Notes under the pieces: generated by a model | What the model was told of the DNA's origin: nothing | Databases searched by the model: none | What the model saw: the letters and a program-made list of their open reading frames with translations, nothing else | Source: a virus | DNA: 24,150 nucleotides | IMG/VR virus record: IMGVR_UViG_3300046750_000065 | Coordinates: 1-24,150 of that record | Reading direction: 5' to 3' (one strand) | Made by a program: the position numbers and the translations under genes | Shown here: positions 1 through 6,943 of the stretch, one piece after another | How positions within the stretch are numbered: the stretch's first letter is position 1 | How the letters are laid out: every line of letters begins with the position of its first letter

Positions 1-120
1 ATAATAAATCTCTGCGATTGGCAAGGGATTATTTTTCTGTTGTTCAGAACCTGTCTCCTTTATCAACCGCAGTATTTCTAAGCGAATTTCTTTATCATTA
101 AGATGATTATCATTTTGCAT
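1..120 (-). CDS. Small conserved phage protein, N-terminal part (runs off the window)
   Basis: The ATG is at 120-118 and the frame stays open for 40 codons to the window edge, so only the N-terminus is visible. It overlaps the last 11 nt of the scaffold gene (the scaffold stop TGA lies just inside), the tight coupling seen across this operon. The visible part reads EIRLEILRLIKETGS, then a turn and IAEIYY. This resembles a family of roughly 50-80 aa phage proteins of unknown function with an ETG(S/A) turn and a helix ending near a YY pair. The family placement is from memory. No function can be assigned. Confidence 0.7.
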   Translation of the reverse strand, partial: MQNDNHLNDKEIRLEILRLIKETGSEQQKNNPLPIAEIYY

Positions 121-976
121 TTAACATTTCTCTTAAAGTATAAACTTGTTGTACTACCTTATCATGATCTGGATGATTTCTATTCCAATATGGACCATTC
201 TTGTCATTAGATAATGCAGAAATTTCAGACTCAATATCTTTAGTAGTGTTTGTATTTTCACTTTCAGTACCAAGAATTTTATCTTCTGACATCATGTTTG
301 CAATCTTTGCAAAACCTTTTATGATTTCTGGATGATCTCCAACTCTAGTACCATTTGATAAAGTCATATCTAAAACTTCTGGATTAATATTAGCTTTAGC
401 TAATGCACCAGCTTGTTTAACTTTACCTTCAAAGTCTCTACCCCACTCTTGTCTTAACTGTTGTTCAGCTTGAGCTTGAGCAGTTTCAGTATCAATCTTT
501 GATTGTTGAGCTGTGCCTTCCATATTATTTTTATAGAACTCTAAGATACCTTGAGCTTGTTTATTATTTAAACCAAGTTGATGAGCATTTTCTGTAAAAG
601 ATTTAATTGCACCTTCATCTAAATTTACTACTTCAGATTTTACATCTAAAGCATATTTATCAGCAGATTCTGGTCTGCCAAGTTTTGCATAGACTTCGTT
701 CCATTGATCGTCTGTAGAATTATTATTTGGTATAGCAACTTTATCTTGACCAATCATTTTAGTTGCGTTGATATAACTTTTAGCTAACGCATCTATCTCA
801 GTAAATTTTTCTATATTAGGATCAGCTCTGTACTCTTCACTAATAGAATCTTTCCAAGATGATATGGGTGTGTCTGCTTTTGCAACTGTTGTTGGTTGTG
901 CTGTTGGTGGTGTTACTGTTTCTGTAGTCGTTGTTTCTACAGGCACAGTTTCCTGTGTTATCTGTTCGCTTGACAT
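110..976 (-). CDS. Capsid scaffold/assembly protein
   Basis: This 288-aa acidic, mostly helical protein starts with a Thr/Pro/Val-rich low-complexity segment (about residues 1-40). A conserved-looking segment follows with SISEEYRADPNIEKFTEIDALAKSYINA at 44-71, then long Gln/Ala-rich helices (about 125-185) and an acidic C-terminal part. SWKDSISEEYRADPNIEKF resembles the LP(x)xxRxdpsLxkf opening of podovirus scaffold proteins. Scaffold proteins fill the inside of the procapsid and leave before or during DNA packaging. The position supports this: it is downstream of the portal and Bbp19-like genes and the capsid gene would follow off the left edge. It starts 3 nt after the Bbp19-like stop. Confidence 0.82.
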   Translation of the reverse strand: MSSEQITQETVPVETTTTETVTPPTAQPTTVAKADTPISSWKDSISEEYRADPNIEKFTEIDALAKSYINATKMIGQDKVAIPNNNSTDDQWNEVYAKLGRPESADKYALDVKSEVVNLDEGAIKSFTENAHQLGLNNKQAQGILEFYKNNMEGTAQQSKIDTETAQAQAEQQLRQEWGRDFEGKVKQAGALAKANINPEVLDMTLSNGTRVGDHPEIIKGFAKIANMMSEDKILGTESENTNTTKDIESEISALSNDKNGPYWNRNHPDHDKVVQQVYTLREMLNAK

Positions 977-978
977 AT

Positions 979-1209
979 TTATTTTCCTTTATCCTTTCGT
1001 AGCATTGATTTGATAAACAGAAGAACACTACGCTGTCCTTCCATATATGCACTCTCATGACTATCCCCTTTGACGTTAGTGGTAGAATGATAATGACATC
1101 TTTTTTCAAGATCGACCAAGACTTCTTTGCCTTCATCTGTATTGAATATGTATTCGTAATTTTTTCTTAACCCTTCTATAAGTTTCTCTAGTTGTTTATT
1201 TGGTTCCAT
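979..1209 (-). CDS. Bbp19-like phage protein
   Basis: The product is 76 aa if translated from the ATG at 1209; an in-frame ATG at 1227 would add six residues inside the portal gene. I prefer 1209 because it directly follows the portal stop and has GGA about 8 nt upstream. The core, FNTDEGKEVLVDLEKRCHYH then SAYMEGQRSVLLFIKSML, matches the Bbp19-type domain (F-x-T-x-x-G-x-x-V-L-x-D-L and the EGQRxVxxxI segment). That domain usually lies between portal and scaffold in T7-like marine phages, as here. Its function is unknown. Two histidines and one cysteine sit close together (residues 38-41) but I would not call a metal site. Confidence 0.8.
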   Translation of the reverse strand: MEPNKQLEKLIEGLRKNYEYIFNTDEGKEVLVDLEKRCHYHSTTNVKGDSHESAYMEGQRSVLLFIKSMLRKDKGK

Positions 1210-1210
1210 A

Positions 1211-2839
1211 CTATTCCACTTCAGCATTTGCTAGAGCTTGTGCCTCTTGAGGCAACGCTTTCGCTAGTGGTGCTACATCTCCTGCGGCTTGTGCAACTTG
1301 TTGCATCTGTGCCATTTGTTGTTGTTGTTCTGCAGCTTGTGCTGCTTCTTGTCTTTGAGCATTAACTTCGTTTTGTGATTTTAATAATTTCTGTGGCATA
1401 CCAACTATGTCTGCCAAGTGTTTCACAAGATTGTCAAAGTTAACATAGTCAAATACTGGTGCTACGTTAGCCAATGATCCTAATATTTCTATTGCTCTCA
1501 TAATAGATTGTAGCTCTGAAGATTTTTGTGCTTTAGCAAGTGGAGATACATATTCTATTTCTACATCTCTACCAGATAAAAACTCTGGTGCTTGTGGTAA
1601 CATATTGTTTCTAAGCAATATATTAAACACTCTATCAATTAATGGTTTTAATAATTCTGATTGTAGTCTACCTAATACTGGACCAAGTAACCTCATCTTC
1701 TCTTCATTTCTTTGGATAACTTCTGTCGCTGTCATTTGTGGACCTTGTTGCATCATCAATTGATTAACATAGAACACAGCTCTGATTGCATCTCTTCTTT
1801 GCTCTTCCATGTTTAATCCTAGTGGATTGTTTGCACCAATGTTTAATGGTTCAATTCTATCTCTAGTACCACTTCTATAAAAGTTTAGTCCACCAGGTAC
1901 AGTTCTTACAGGAAGTAAGAAGCCATCATCTGGAACTAATAGTGGTGGGTCGACTTGTTTCTGTGCAGCTTTAATTGTAGTCTTAGACATTTCGTTTAGC
2001 ATTTTAACGTCTGGCAAAGCTGTCATTGCTGGACTTCTTCCATAGATTTCATTTGATGCTTTTAAGTATCTTGGTACTACAAAAGGAAATTCTTTAAATC
2101 CAGAAACAGATAATTCATTTGCATTTTTATATTCTAAGTAAACAGATTCAAATGGCATATTGCTTTTATCTTTTTTCTTAGGATCGAAATCTGATCTTGG
2201 ATAAACTGCGTGTAGTATTTCTACTTCTTGGTATGGATCTTTTTTAAAGATACCTTGTATGTCTGATGAAACTGTTTCGCCAAATTTTTGTACTGCAGCT
2301 CTGGCAGATATTTTAAATCTTCTAAAGATTGTATCTATTCTACCTTTGTCATTCTCTGCAATAAATACTTCATTGATATGTCTTGTAGAAAATTTAATTA
2401 AATCTTCATCATCTTCTTCAATAAACATTGCAGCAGTTCCAAACGTAATTAGATCATGATACAATTCAAATATTTCTTGTTGGAAGTTTGATCTGTTAAA
2501 TGCTGTGTACATTGCTTCTGTTGCAGACTCTAACCAAATTTTTGCTTCATCTTCATTCTCAACATCTTCATCTTTAAATCTTAAAGTAAACCAAGGTGTG
2601 GATGGATTTGTTAACATACCATGTAATGATGCTGCTAATAATTCTACTGCTTGTATTGGAGATGAATCAAAGATCATCTCATTTCTTTTATCACCTCTAG
2701 CTCTAGTCTTAGTTACATCTGCTTTTCTTGGTTGCATATAATCTGCAACTTCCTGCCAATGCGTTTCCCAGTTTTGCCTTTGACCTTCTAGCTTTTCGTA
2801 TCTTGATAATAAATTTTTACTTAAATCTGTTCTTGCCAT
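1211..2839 (-). CDS. Portal (head-tail connector) protein
   Basis: This 542-aa protein is of the T7 gp8-type head-to-tail connecting family. The protein forms the dodecameric ring at one capsid vertex, through which DNA is packaged and ejected and on which the tail is built. Diagnostic features are YEKLEGQRQNWETHWQEVADY near the N-terminus, the FDSSPIQAVELLAASLHGML helix, and NPSTPWFTLRF. The middle includes FPFVVPRYLKASNEIYGRSP and MTATEVIQRNEEKMRLLGPVLGRLQSELL, all family landmarks. The length is typical of the family. The last ~40 residues are Gln/Ala-rich and low-complexity. The stop of the upstream 141-aa gene and this ATG share one base (TAATG). Confidence 0.97.
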   Translation of the reverse strand: MARTDLSKNLLSRYEKLEGQRQNWETHWQEVADYMQPRKADVTKTRARGDKRNEMIFDSSPIQAVELLAASLHGMLTNPSTPWFTLRFKDEDVENEDEAKIWLESATEAMYTAFNRSNFQQEIFELYHDLITFGTAAMFIEEDDEDLIKFSTRHINEVFIAENDKGRIDTIFRRFKISARAAVQKFGETVSSDIQGIFKKDPYQEVEILHAVYPRSDFDPKKKDKSNMPFESVYLEYKNANELSVSGFKEFPFVVPRYLKASNEIYGRSPAMTALPDVKMLNEMSKTTIKAAQKQVDPPLLVPDDGFLLPVRTVPGGLNFYRSGTRDRIEPLNIGANNPLGLNMEEQRRDAIRAVFYVNQLMMQQGPQMTATEVIQRNEEKMRLLGPVLGRLQSELLKPLIDRVFNILLRNNMLPQAPEFLSGRDVEIEYVSPLAKAQKSSELQSIMRAIEILGSLANVAPVFDYVNFDNLVKHLADIVGMPQKLLKSQNEVNAQRQEAAQAAEQQQQMAQMQQVAQAAGDVAPLAKALPQEAQALANAEVE

Positions 2840-3264
2840 TATGATCCTAATAAACTTGGTTTGCCTAATGTTAATTTGTCATCCTGTAATAAACCTCGTG
2901 GACCAGTTAATGCCATCATTGATCTACCTCTTTTTTTTACTTTTCTTAAATCATATTCATCTGCGTCTGTTGCAGAACTTTGTGATAACTCAGATTCTGT
3001 AGGTGATGTATCTACCTTTGGTGTTTCTGTTACCTTAACTGTGGGTTGATTACCACCTCTATTTTCTCTTTGCATTTTTTCTGCATCTTCTAAATTTTGT
3101 TGATTTTTAGTTTTAGTTTTATTTTTTTTAGGTGGGTTTAAATCTCCTTGATAATCTGTAGCATATCCAGATTCATTAGCTTTTCTTTTTTTTTCTTCTT
3201 CTGTAAGAAAAAATCCTTGATCAGCTCCTGTGTTTCCATTTCCTCCTGCTGGTGTTGCTCCCAT
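2839..3264 (-). CDS. Hydrophilic protein with C-terminal GRxxxxLTxPxG motif
   Basis: This 141-aa protein is charged and low-complexity. It has a Gly-rich N-terminus, a Lys/Asn-rich middle (47-70) and a Ser/Thr/Pro-rich linker. A compact C-terminal motif at 111-125 reads KRGRSMMALTGPRGL, and the chain ends in LLGS. A similar motif, RKGRKSTILTSPLGV followed by a terminal LLGK, closes the 72-aa protein two genes upstream, so the pair probably share a binding partner. Similar small proteins sit between terminase and portal in marine podoviruses; I know no proven role. Its position makes a head-assembly or packaging accessory plausible, which is inference. Confidence 0.75.
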   Translation of the reverse strand: MGATPAGGNGNTGADQGFFLTEEEKKRKANESGYATDYQGDLNPPKKNKTKTKNQQNLEDAEKMQRENRGGNQPTVKVTETPKVDTSPTESELSQSSATDADEYDLRKVKKRGRSMMALTGPRGLLQDDKLTLGKPSLLGS

Positions 3265-3265
3265 A

Positions 3266-3445
3266 CTATTCTCCGAATGTTAGTGATGAAGTTGTTTCTG
3301 ATTTTGTTTCTCTTGTTTCATTCACTTGTGGTTTTTTAATTTCATTTTCAAAAGTCATATCTTCAGCTAATACTAAAACTTCTTTCTCAACTTCTACTTT
3401 TGCCTTTTGTTTTTTTTTAAAAATTTTTTTAATTTTTTCAAACAT
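3266..3445 (-). CDS. Small charged protein of unknown function
   Basis: This 59-aa ORF fills the gap between its neighbours, starting 1 nt after one stop and ending 1 nt before the next ATG. It opens with a short, very basic amphipathic helix (MFEKIKKIFKKKQKAK), continues with a Glu/Val/Lys stretch, and ends in a Thr/Ser/Glu-rich tail. It is too small and low-complexity to assign. The exact fit between coupled genes is the main evidence that it is real. Confidence 0.62.
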   Translation of the reverse strand: MFEKIKKIFKKKQKAKVEVEKEVLVLAEDMTFENEIKKPQVNETRETKSETTSSLTFGE

Positions 3446-3664
3446 TTATTTACCTAGTAAAGTTTCTAACTGTTCTTCCTTATCTTCCTGTACTCCAAGA
3501 GGTGAAGTAAGTATGGTAGACTTTCTACCTTTTCTTCTTCTTTCAACTGCTGCCTGTTCTTTTGCAATCGCTTCTTTTTCCTCTGATGATAACTCAGCAC
3601 TTGGCGGTTCTGGTGCTGGAGGTGGTGGTGGTAATACTGGTGGTTTTGGTTTTAAAAATCCCAT
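3446..3664 (-). CDS. Proline-rich small protein with RKGRxxxxLTxPxG motif
   Basis: The 72-aa product has a polyproline N-terminus (nine prolines between residues 7 and 20), a charged helix (24-47) and a C-terminal RKGRKSTILTSPLGV (44-58) ending in LLGK. The R-R-K-G-R-x-S-T-I-L-T-S motif is one I associate with small conserved proteins next to the terminase in marine podoviruses. It starts 2 nt after the terminase stop and is surely co-transcribed. It has no enzymatic signature and could be a structural peptide or packaging accessory. Confidence 0.75.
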   Translation of the reverse strand: MGFLKPKPPVLPPPPPAPEPPSAELSSEEKEAIAKEQAAVERRRKGRKSTILTSPLGVQEDKEEQLETLLGK

Positions 3665-3666
3665 AA

Positions 3667-4938
3667 TTAAATAATCCTATAACTATTATCTGCTATACTT
3701 TGTGGAGCAGTTTGTCTAGTGTTAATTTCTTGTAGTCCAACAGCAAGGTAACGCATTGCATCACAAGCGTGTGAACTCCAATCATGTACAGGTTTTGATC
3801 TGAACATTCTATTCTTATCAATATACTTCCTGTGGTAATGTCTTAATGCATCTATTAACTTTTTGCAATGGTCTGTATCAATCCAGCATCTAGGCAAAGT
3901 CATTGTGGTTGCGTGTATGCCATCCTCTAGTGGAATTTTTGGAACTACCTTGAACCTAATTCCTAATTGGTAGGCGACCTCTCTCCTGGTTTTGCCATTG
4001 CCAAAATCGGTAACTTCAATGTCGTGTGGTGCAAAGTGATCCTTGTAGACATACTCCTTTTCTTTAACAAGCTGGATATAGTAAGGTAAACCTTGACCTC
4101 TCTCTTCATGATAATCTATTATACTTATGCTTCTGCCTAACTGCTGATAAAATATAATAGCACTATGGTCGGAGACCCCGAGATCCCATGCGGTAGATAC
4201 TGGTAGTGATGGATCGTAGGGAACTCTGGATAATTGTTTTTGATCATCTAGTTTACCTATTACATCTCCATATACTGCACCTTCTATATTTGCTATCCAA
4301 TCGCACTCAAACTCCTGTAGGTACTTCTTATCACCCATAACTTCTTTTGCCTTAACCAACTCATCCTCATCTACAATCTTAGTATCTGATGCTTTAGCCT
4401 TGTAATTAAACCAATCTTCCGCACCTTGTGCGTGTTGGTACAACTCATAGAAGTTGTTGTTCATTCCCATTGGAGTTCCAATAAAGACACAATAACCTTT
4501 ACGATCTGATAATGCTGGTCTAATAATTTCTGGGAATAGCTTACTGTTGACGTTTGCATATTCATCAATCACACATCCGTCAAGGTAAATCCCTCTTAAT
4601 CCATCTGGAGATTCAGAGCCTAGCAAAGTGATACGAGAACCATTTGGTAAATCAACTCTAAGTTCTGTTTCGTTAAATTTAGTGTGGGGTATTTTGGCGG
4701 TGAACTGTTTCATGTAATCCCATGCAATAGACTTAGCTTGTTTGAAGGTTGGAGCAATGTAAGCAAATCTTGGGTTCTTGAGTTTGGACAGTAATGCTGA
4801 CCTAATTAGGTGGTTGATCATACATACTGTCTTTCCAAATCTTCTGTGACAAACTAGCACATTCCATCTATGCTTATCTATTTGTCTATGTAAGTGAGCT
4901 TGGTGCTTCCTAGGTGTATAGGGTATCTTAATATCCAT
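3667..4938 (-). CDS. terL: Terminase large subunit
   Basis: This 423-aa packaging motor combines an N-terminal ATPase that pumps DNA into the procapsid with a C-terminal RNase H-fold nuclease that cuts the concatemer. The P-loop is CHRRFGKT (30-37), with the RR variant common in this terminase group. The Walker B segment is GCVIDEYA (121-128, D125-E126) and the coupling motif is IGTP (153-156). In the nuclease domain, AWDLGVSDHSA gives D252 and HACDAMRYLA gives D393, with further acidic residues around 275-310. Both domains look intact. The small subunit is not adjacent; a terminase-small-like gene lies about 4.7 kb away at 9612-10076 on the same strand. Confidence 0.97.
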   Translation of the reverse strand: MDIKIPYTPRKHQAHLHRQIDKHRWNVLVCHRRFGKTVCMINHLIRSALLSKLKNPRFAYIAPTFKQAKSIAWDYMKQFTAKIPHTKFNETELRVDLPNGSRITLLGSESPDGLRGIYLDGCVIDEYANVNSKLFPEIIRPALSDRKGYCVFIGTPMGMNNNFYELYQHAQGAEDWFNYKAKASDTKIVDEDELVKAKEVMGDKKYLQEFECDWIANIEGAVYGDVIGKLDDQKQLSRVPYDPSLPVSTAWDLGVSDHSAIIFYQQLGRSISIIDYHEERGQGLPYYIQLVKEKEYVYKDHFAPHDIEVTDFGNGKTRREVAYQLGIRFKVVPKIPLEDGIHATTMTLPRCWIDTDHCKKLIDALRHYHRKYIDKNRMFRSKPVHDWSSHACDAMRYLAVGLQEINTRQTAPQSIADNSYRII

Positions 4939-4940
4939 AT

Positions 4941-5141
4941 CTAGTGAATTGATTTACTGTGATTATCTCCATCAAAAGGTATGTATTCAAATCCTAGCTT
5001 CATCATAATGTAAGATGTAAATAGTTCTGCAGACTCATTGTTAGGCATACCAAAGAATTTAATTACTACATTGTTGGTTTTTTCTTCAATAAAGCAAACA
5101 CAATCTAAATCTTCTGATGAAAAATAGTTCATATACCACAT
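4941..5141 (-). CDS. Small protein at the head of the packaging operon
   Basis: This 66-aa ORF is the first gene of the leftward packaging/head operon, ending 2 nt before the large terminase start. The first ATG is at 5141 and a second in-frame ATG is at 5132; neither has a clear Shine-Dalgarno. It has a beta-like core (CVCFIEEKTNNVVIKFFGM) followed by a helix (ESAELFTSYIMMKLGFEYIP). The alternating hydrophobic strand and helix suggest a small alpha/beta fold. I associate similar short proteins with the gene before terminase in pelagiphages. Function is unknown. Confidence 0.65.
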   Translation of the reverse strand: MWYMNYFSSEDLDCVCFIEEKTNNVVIKFFGMPNNESAELFTSYIMMKLGFEYIPFDGDNHSKSIH

Positions 5142-5169
5142 ATAGTTTATTTTAAGTTTATTGAAAGTA

Positions 5170-5209
5170 AAAGCTGTGGGTGTGTATAAAGCTGTCTGTG
5201 TAAAGGTGT
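5170..5209 (+). repeat. Three short direct repeats AAAG(C/G)TGT
   Basis: AAAGCTGT occurs at 5170-5177 and 5188-5195, with AAAGGTGT at 5202-5209. The first two copies are each followed by a GTGT-containing tail. Spacings are 18 and 14 nt. They lie just upstream of the first packaging gene. Iterated short sites like these can be protein-binding sites, for example for a small terminase or an initiator, but none is shown. Confidence 0.5.
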
Positions 5210-5233
5210 CCTGAAGTTCGGTGTATATATATT

Positions 5234-5276
5234 AATAAAGAAGCGGGTGCGTTGGCGGGTATACCCCCTCTTTATT
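5234..5276 (+). repeat. G/C-rich imperfect inverted repeat next to the packaging genes
   Basis: The left arm AATAAAGA (5234-5241) pairs with TCTTTATT (5269-5276). Inside it, GCGGG partly pairs with the CCCCC run, leaving a loop that holds half of the perfect palindrome GGGTATACCC (5257-5266). This is one of the most G/C-rich spots in an otherwise very AT-rich region. On the plus strand the right arm runs into a TTTTT(A) stretch, so it could act as a terminator. A packaging or origin site is equally possible. Confidence 0.5.
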
Positions 5277-5331
5277 TTTAAAAAAAAGGCAAAATTACAA
5301 AGCAAAAATTATTATTAATCTATAAATTATT

Positions 5332-5354
5332 AGTAACGATAATAATGCGTTACT
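5332..5354 (+). repeat. 7-bp inverted repeat (hairpin)
   Basis: AGTAACG (5332-5338) and CGTTACT (5348-5354) are perfect reverse complements around the 9-nt AT-rich loop ATAATAATG. A second, weaker pair (ATAGGT at 5379-5384 and ACCTAT at 5396-5401) follows. These may be operator or origin structures, or chance pairing in AT-rich DNA. Confidence 0.4.
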
Positions 5355-5456
5355 GATATTGATAATGATTCTCAATAGATAGGTCAATACTACTTACCTA
5401 TTCCGTTTGCTATATCGCATAAAATATTTTTTGACGTTGCTATTAATACTATACAA

Positions 5457-5513
5457 CTTTTAAACCCTCTAATTTTTTAACACTCAATCTTTTAAACCTT
5501 ACAACCTTTTAAA
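5457..5513 (+). repeat. Repeated CTTTTAAA(CC) elements
   Basis: CTTTTAAACC occurs exactly at 5457-5466 and 5489-5498, and a third CTTTTAAA at 5506-5513. The spacings are 32 and 17 nt, in a pyrimidine-rich AT stretch about 120-180 nt upstream of the first rightward gene. The core contains the palindrome TTTAAA. They could be regulatory or origin iterons. The low-complexity background weakens the case. Confidence 0.35.
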
Positions 5514-5634
5514 TTATACATTAGAATTATTATAAACTATTTATTTTTAGGTGTGACGTTTTGTCATCTATTCAATTAAAGCTACAAATACTATATTGAT
5601 CTTATAAGTTAAATTAACAATAGAAGGGTTAACA

Positions 5635-5808
5635 ATGACAATACAAGTAACAATTAAAAACGTTTACGGCAATGAGAGAATATATCCAATCAATCAAAAA
5701 GCAATTTGGTTTACTTCTCTTACTAACAAAAAAACACTTGACCGAGCAGAAATCGATATAATTAAAAAACTAGGTTATCAAGTCGAAGTTGTAAGTGAGC
5801 AATTATAA
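5635..5808 (+). CDS. Small conserved phage protein (KNVYGNE type)
   Basis: This 57-aa protein is the first gene of the rightward cassette, with AGAAGGG about 7 nt before the ATG. It has a beta hairpin-like N-terminus, TIQVTIKNVYGNERIYPI, then KTLDRAEIDIIKKLGYQVEVV, a helix plus strand. The pattern of V-x-VKNVYGNE-x-IYP followed by TLTR-x-x-IxxIKxLGF/Y is a short family I recognise from many marine phage genomes, always of unknown function. Position as the first gene after the divergent region suggests early expression. Confidence 0.75.
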   Translation: MTIQVTIKNVYGNERIYPINQKAIWFTSLTNKKTLDRAEIDIIKKLGYQVEVVSEQL

Positions 5809-5809
5809 T

Positions 5810-5896
5810 ATGATTTATAAAATATTATTTTTTGTATTTACTACAACTTTTTTAATTTCATTAATGCTTTATATCTTGCATTTATGGTCAATCTAA
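5810..5896 (+). CDS. 28-aa membrane mini-protein
   Basis: The ORF starts 1 nt after the preceding stop. The product is almost entirely one hydrophobic helix: MIYK, then about 20 residues of Ile/Leu/Phe/Thr, ending HLWSI. It looks like a single-pass membrane peptide. Tiny ORFs like this can be chance, but the placement directly behind a real gene and the clean membrane profile support it. Confidence 0.45.
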   Translation: MIYKILFFVFTTTFLISLMLYILHLWSI

Positions 5897-5963
5897 TATG
5901 CGACAATATGACCAATTATAAAAACTCAATGATAGTATTACAAATAAAAACAAAAAGGAAAAT

Positions 5964-6731
5964 ATGACACTAAAAAAAACAAAGCCTACTTATCATGACT
6001 TAAAAAAGTTAATGTTTACAGACGGCAACCCAAAAACAGACAAAAACAAACATATAAAAGATTTAGATCAATATCTAATTAAGCGTTTAAATCTTGCACC
6101 GGCAAAAATATCCGGTTTCGAAACTTGTGCAAGTAGGTCCGAAGGTTGTACTGACGCTTGTTTGCATGAAGCCGGTAACCCGGTCCATATGCCACAAAAA
6201 ACACTAGGCAGGGTTAATAGAACTTTATTATTGTTTAAAGATACGGCAAAATTCATATCAATGGCAACTAGGGAAATTCGAAACCATGAGATCTATTGCA
6301 AAAAACATAATTTAAAACCGGTCATTAGATTAAATACTACTAGCGATGTCATGTTTGAAAAGCAAAAATTCTCATTTATGCAAAACTTTCCAAACGTACA
6401 ATTTTACGACTACACAAAACATTTTAACAGAATGATTAAATATTTAAGGGGTCAATTACCGGCTAATTATCATTTGACATTTAGTCGTAATGAAAAAAAT
6501 GATTTCAACGCTACACAAGTTCTTAAAGCTGGTGGCAATGTTGCTGTAGTTTTTAGAGATAAACCACCGGCAACATATAAAGGTTTTAAAGTTATAAATG
6601 GCGATTTACATGATTTACGTTTTTTAGATAAAAAGAACGTGGTTGTAGGTCTTAAAGAAAAATTAACTTTAAATGAAGATACCGGAAAATTAGAGAGAAA
6701 TTATTCCGGGTTTGTGGTTGATCTTAAATAA
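5964..6731 (+). CDS. GP88-family protein (putative cysteine-cluster protein)
   Basis: This 255-aa protein matches the pattern of the phage Gene product 88 family, whose function is unknown. Landmarks are LAPAKISGFETCASRSEGC (45-62), then TDACLHEAG, giving three cysteines C55-x6-C62-x3-C66. Also present are VIRLNTTSDVMFE (120-132), NVQFYDYTKHFNRM (144-157), NYHLTFSRNE and NGDLHDLRFLD. The layout of an N-terminal Cys triad followed by RLN..SD, FYDYTK and LTFS strands resembles radical-SAM-like barrels (as in the phage Gp37/Gp68 family). A metal or Fe-S centre is possible but unproven, and the spacing is not the classic CX3CX2C. The ATG follows AAAAAGGAAAAT. The gene has nine CCGG tetramers, unlike its surroundings, which hints at separate ancestry. 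Confidence 0.82.
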   Translation: MTLKKTKPTYHDLKKLMFTDGNPKTDKNKHIKDLDQYLIKRLNLAPAKISGFETCASRSEGCTDACLHEAGNPVHMPQKTLGRVNRTLLLFKDTAKFISMATREIRNHEIYCKKHNLKPVIRLNTTSDVMFEKQKFSFMQNFPNVQFYDYTKHFNRMIKYLRGQLPANYHLTFSRNEKNDFNATQVLKAGGNVAVVFRDKPPATYKGFKVINGDLHDLRFLDKKNVVVGLKEKLTLNEDTGKLERNYSGFVVDLK

Positions 6732-6751
6732 ACAATAACAAAAAGGGAAAT

Positions 6752-6943
6752 ATGACAATACAATTATACTATAAGACAAAAAAAGAGCTTAAAAACAATA
6801 TAGGGTCTGAGCTAGATTATTCGGAAACTAATATTTTTAAGGATGAGTACACGCAAAACGGGGTTGTGATTGGTTGCGATGTTGATCGTAAATGGTTCGC
6901 AAAAATTACAATTAAAAACAACATAATTGAGAGGGTCCAATAA
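6752..6943 (+). CDS. Small protein of unknown function
   Basis: This 63-aa ORF begins after the leader AACAATAACAAAAAGGGAAAT. It opens with TIQLYYKTKKELKNNIGSEL and ends with a strand-rich part, NRKWFAKITIKNN-like (DRKWFAKITIKNNIIERV). The beta-helix-beta layout resembles a small phage family with a YYKTKKEL motif that I recall from pelagiphages. Its stop overlaps the next ATG by one base (TAATG), so the two are translationally coupled. Confidence 0.65.
   Translation: MTIQLYYKTKKELKNNIGSELDYSETNIFKDEYTQNGVVIGCDVDRKWFAKITIKNNIIERVQ

Larger units (their letters stand above)
5142..5634 (+). other. Non-coding divergent intergenic region with repeats
   Basis: This is the only stretch over 300 nt without a convincing gene. 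It separates the leftward packaging genes from the rightward early cassette, so promoters must leave it in both directions. It contains three AAAG(C/G)TGT direct repeats (5170-5209), a G/C-rich island inside a partly paired inverted repeat (5234-5276, including the palindrome GGGTATACCC at 5257-5266), a 7-bp hairpin (5332-5354) and three CTTTTAAA repeats (5457-5513). I find no tRNA-like fold. Candidate roles are origin, terminase recognition site and divergent promoter; the sequence alone does not choose. Confidence 0.7.

Noticed and set aside
3252-3674. Plus-strand 140-aa open frame
   Set aside because: It lies antisense to three coupled minus-strand genes and its Phe/Ser-rich, glycine-tail composition is what the antisense of Lys/Glu/Pro-rich genes gives.
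5234-5276. Calling this inverted repeat a cos site or intrinsic terminator outright
   Set aside because: The pairing is imperfect and no cut site or transcript end can be seen; kept only as a repeat with alternatives.
5142-5634. Confident promoter boxes for the rightward cassette
   Set aside because: TTGTCA at 5561 with TACAAA at 5583 and TTGACG at 5431 are weak or badly spaced pairs in AT-rich DNA, so none is listed as a feature.
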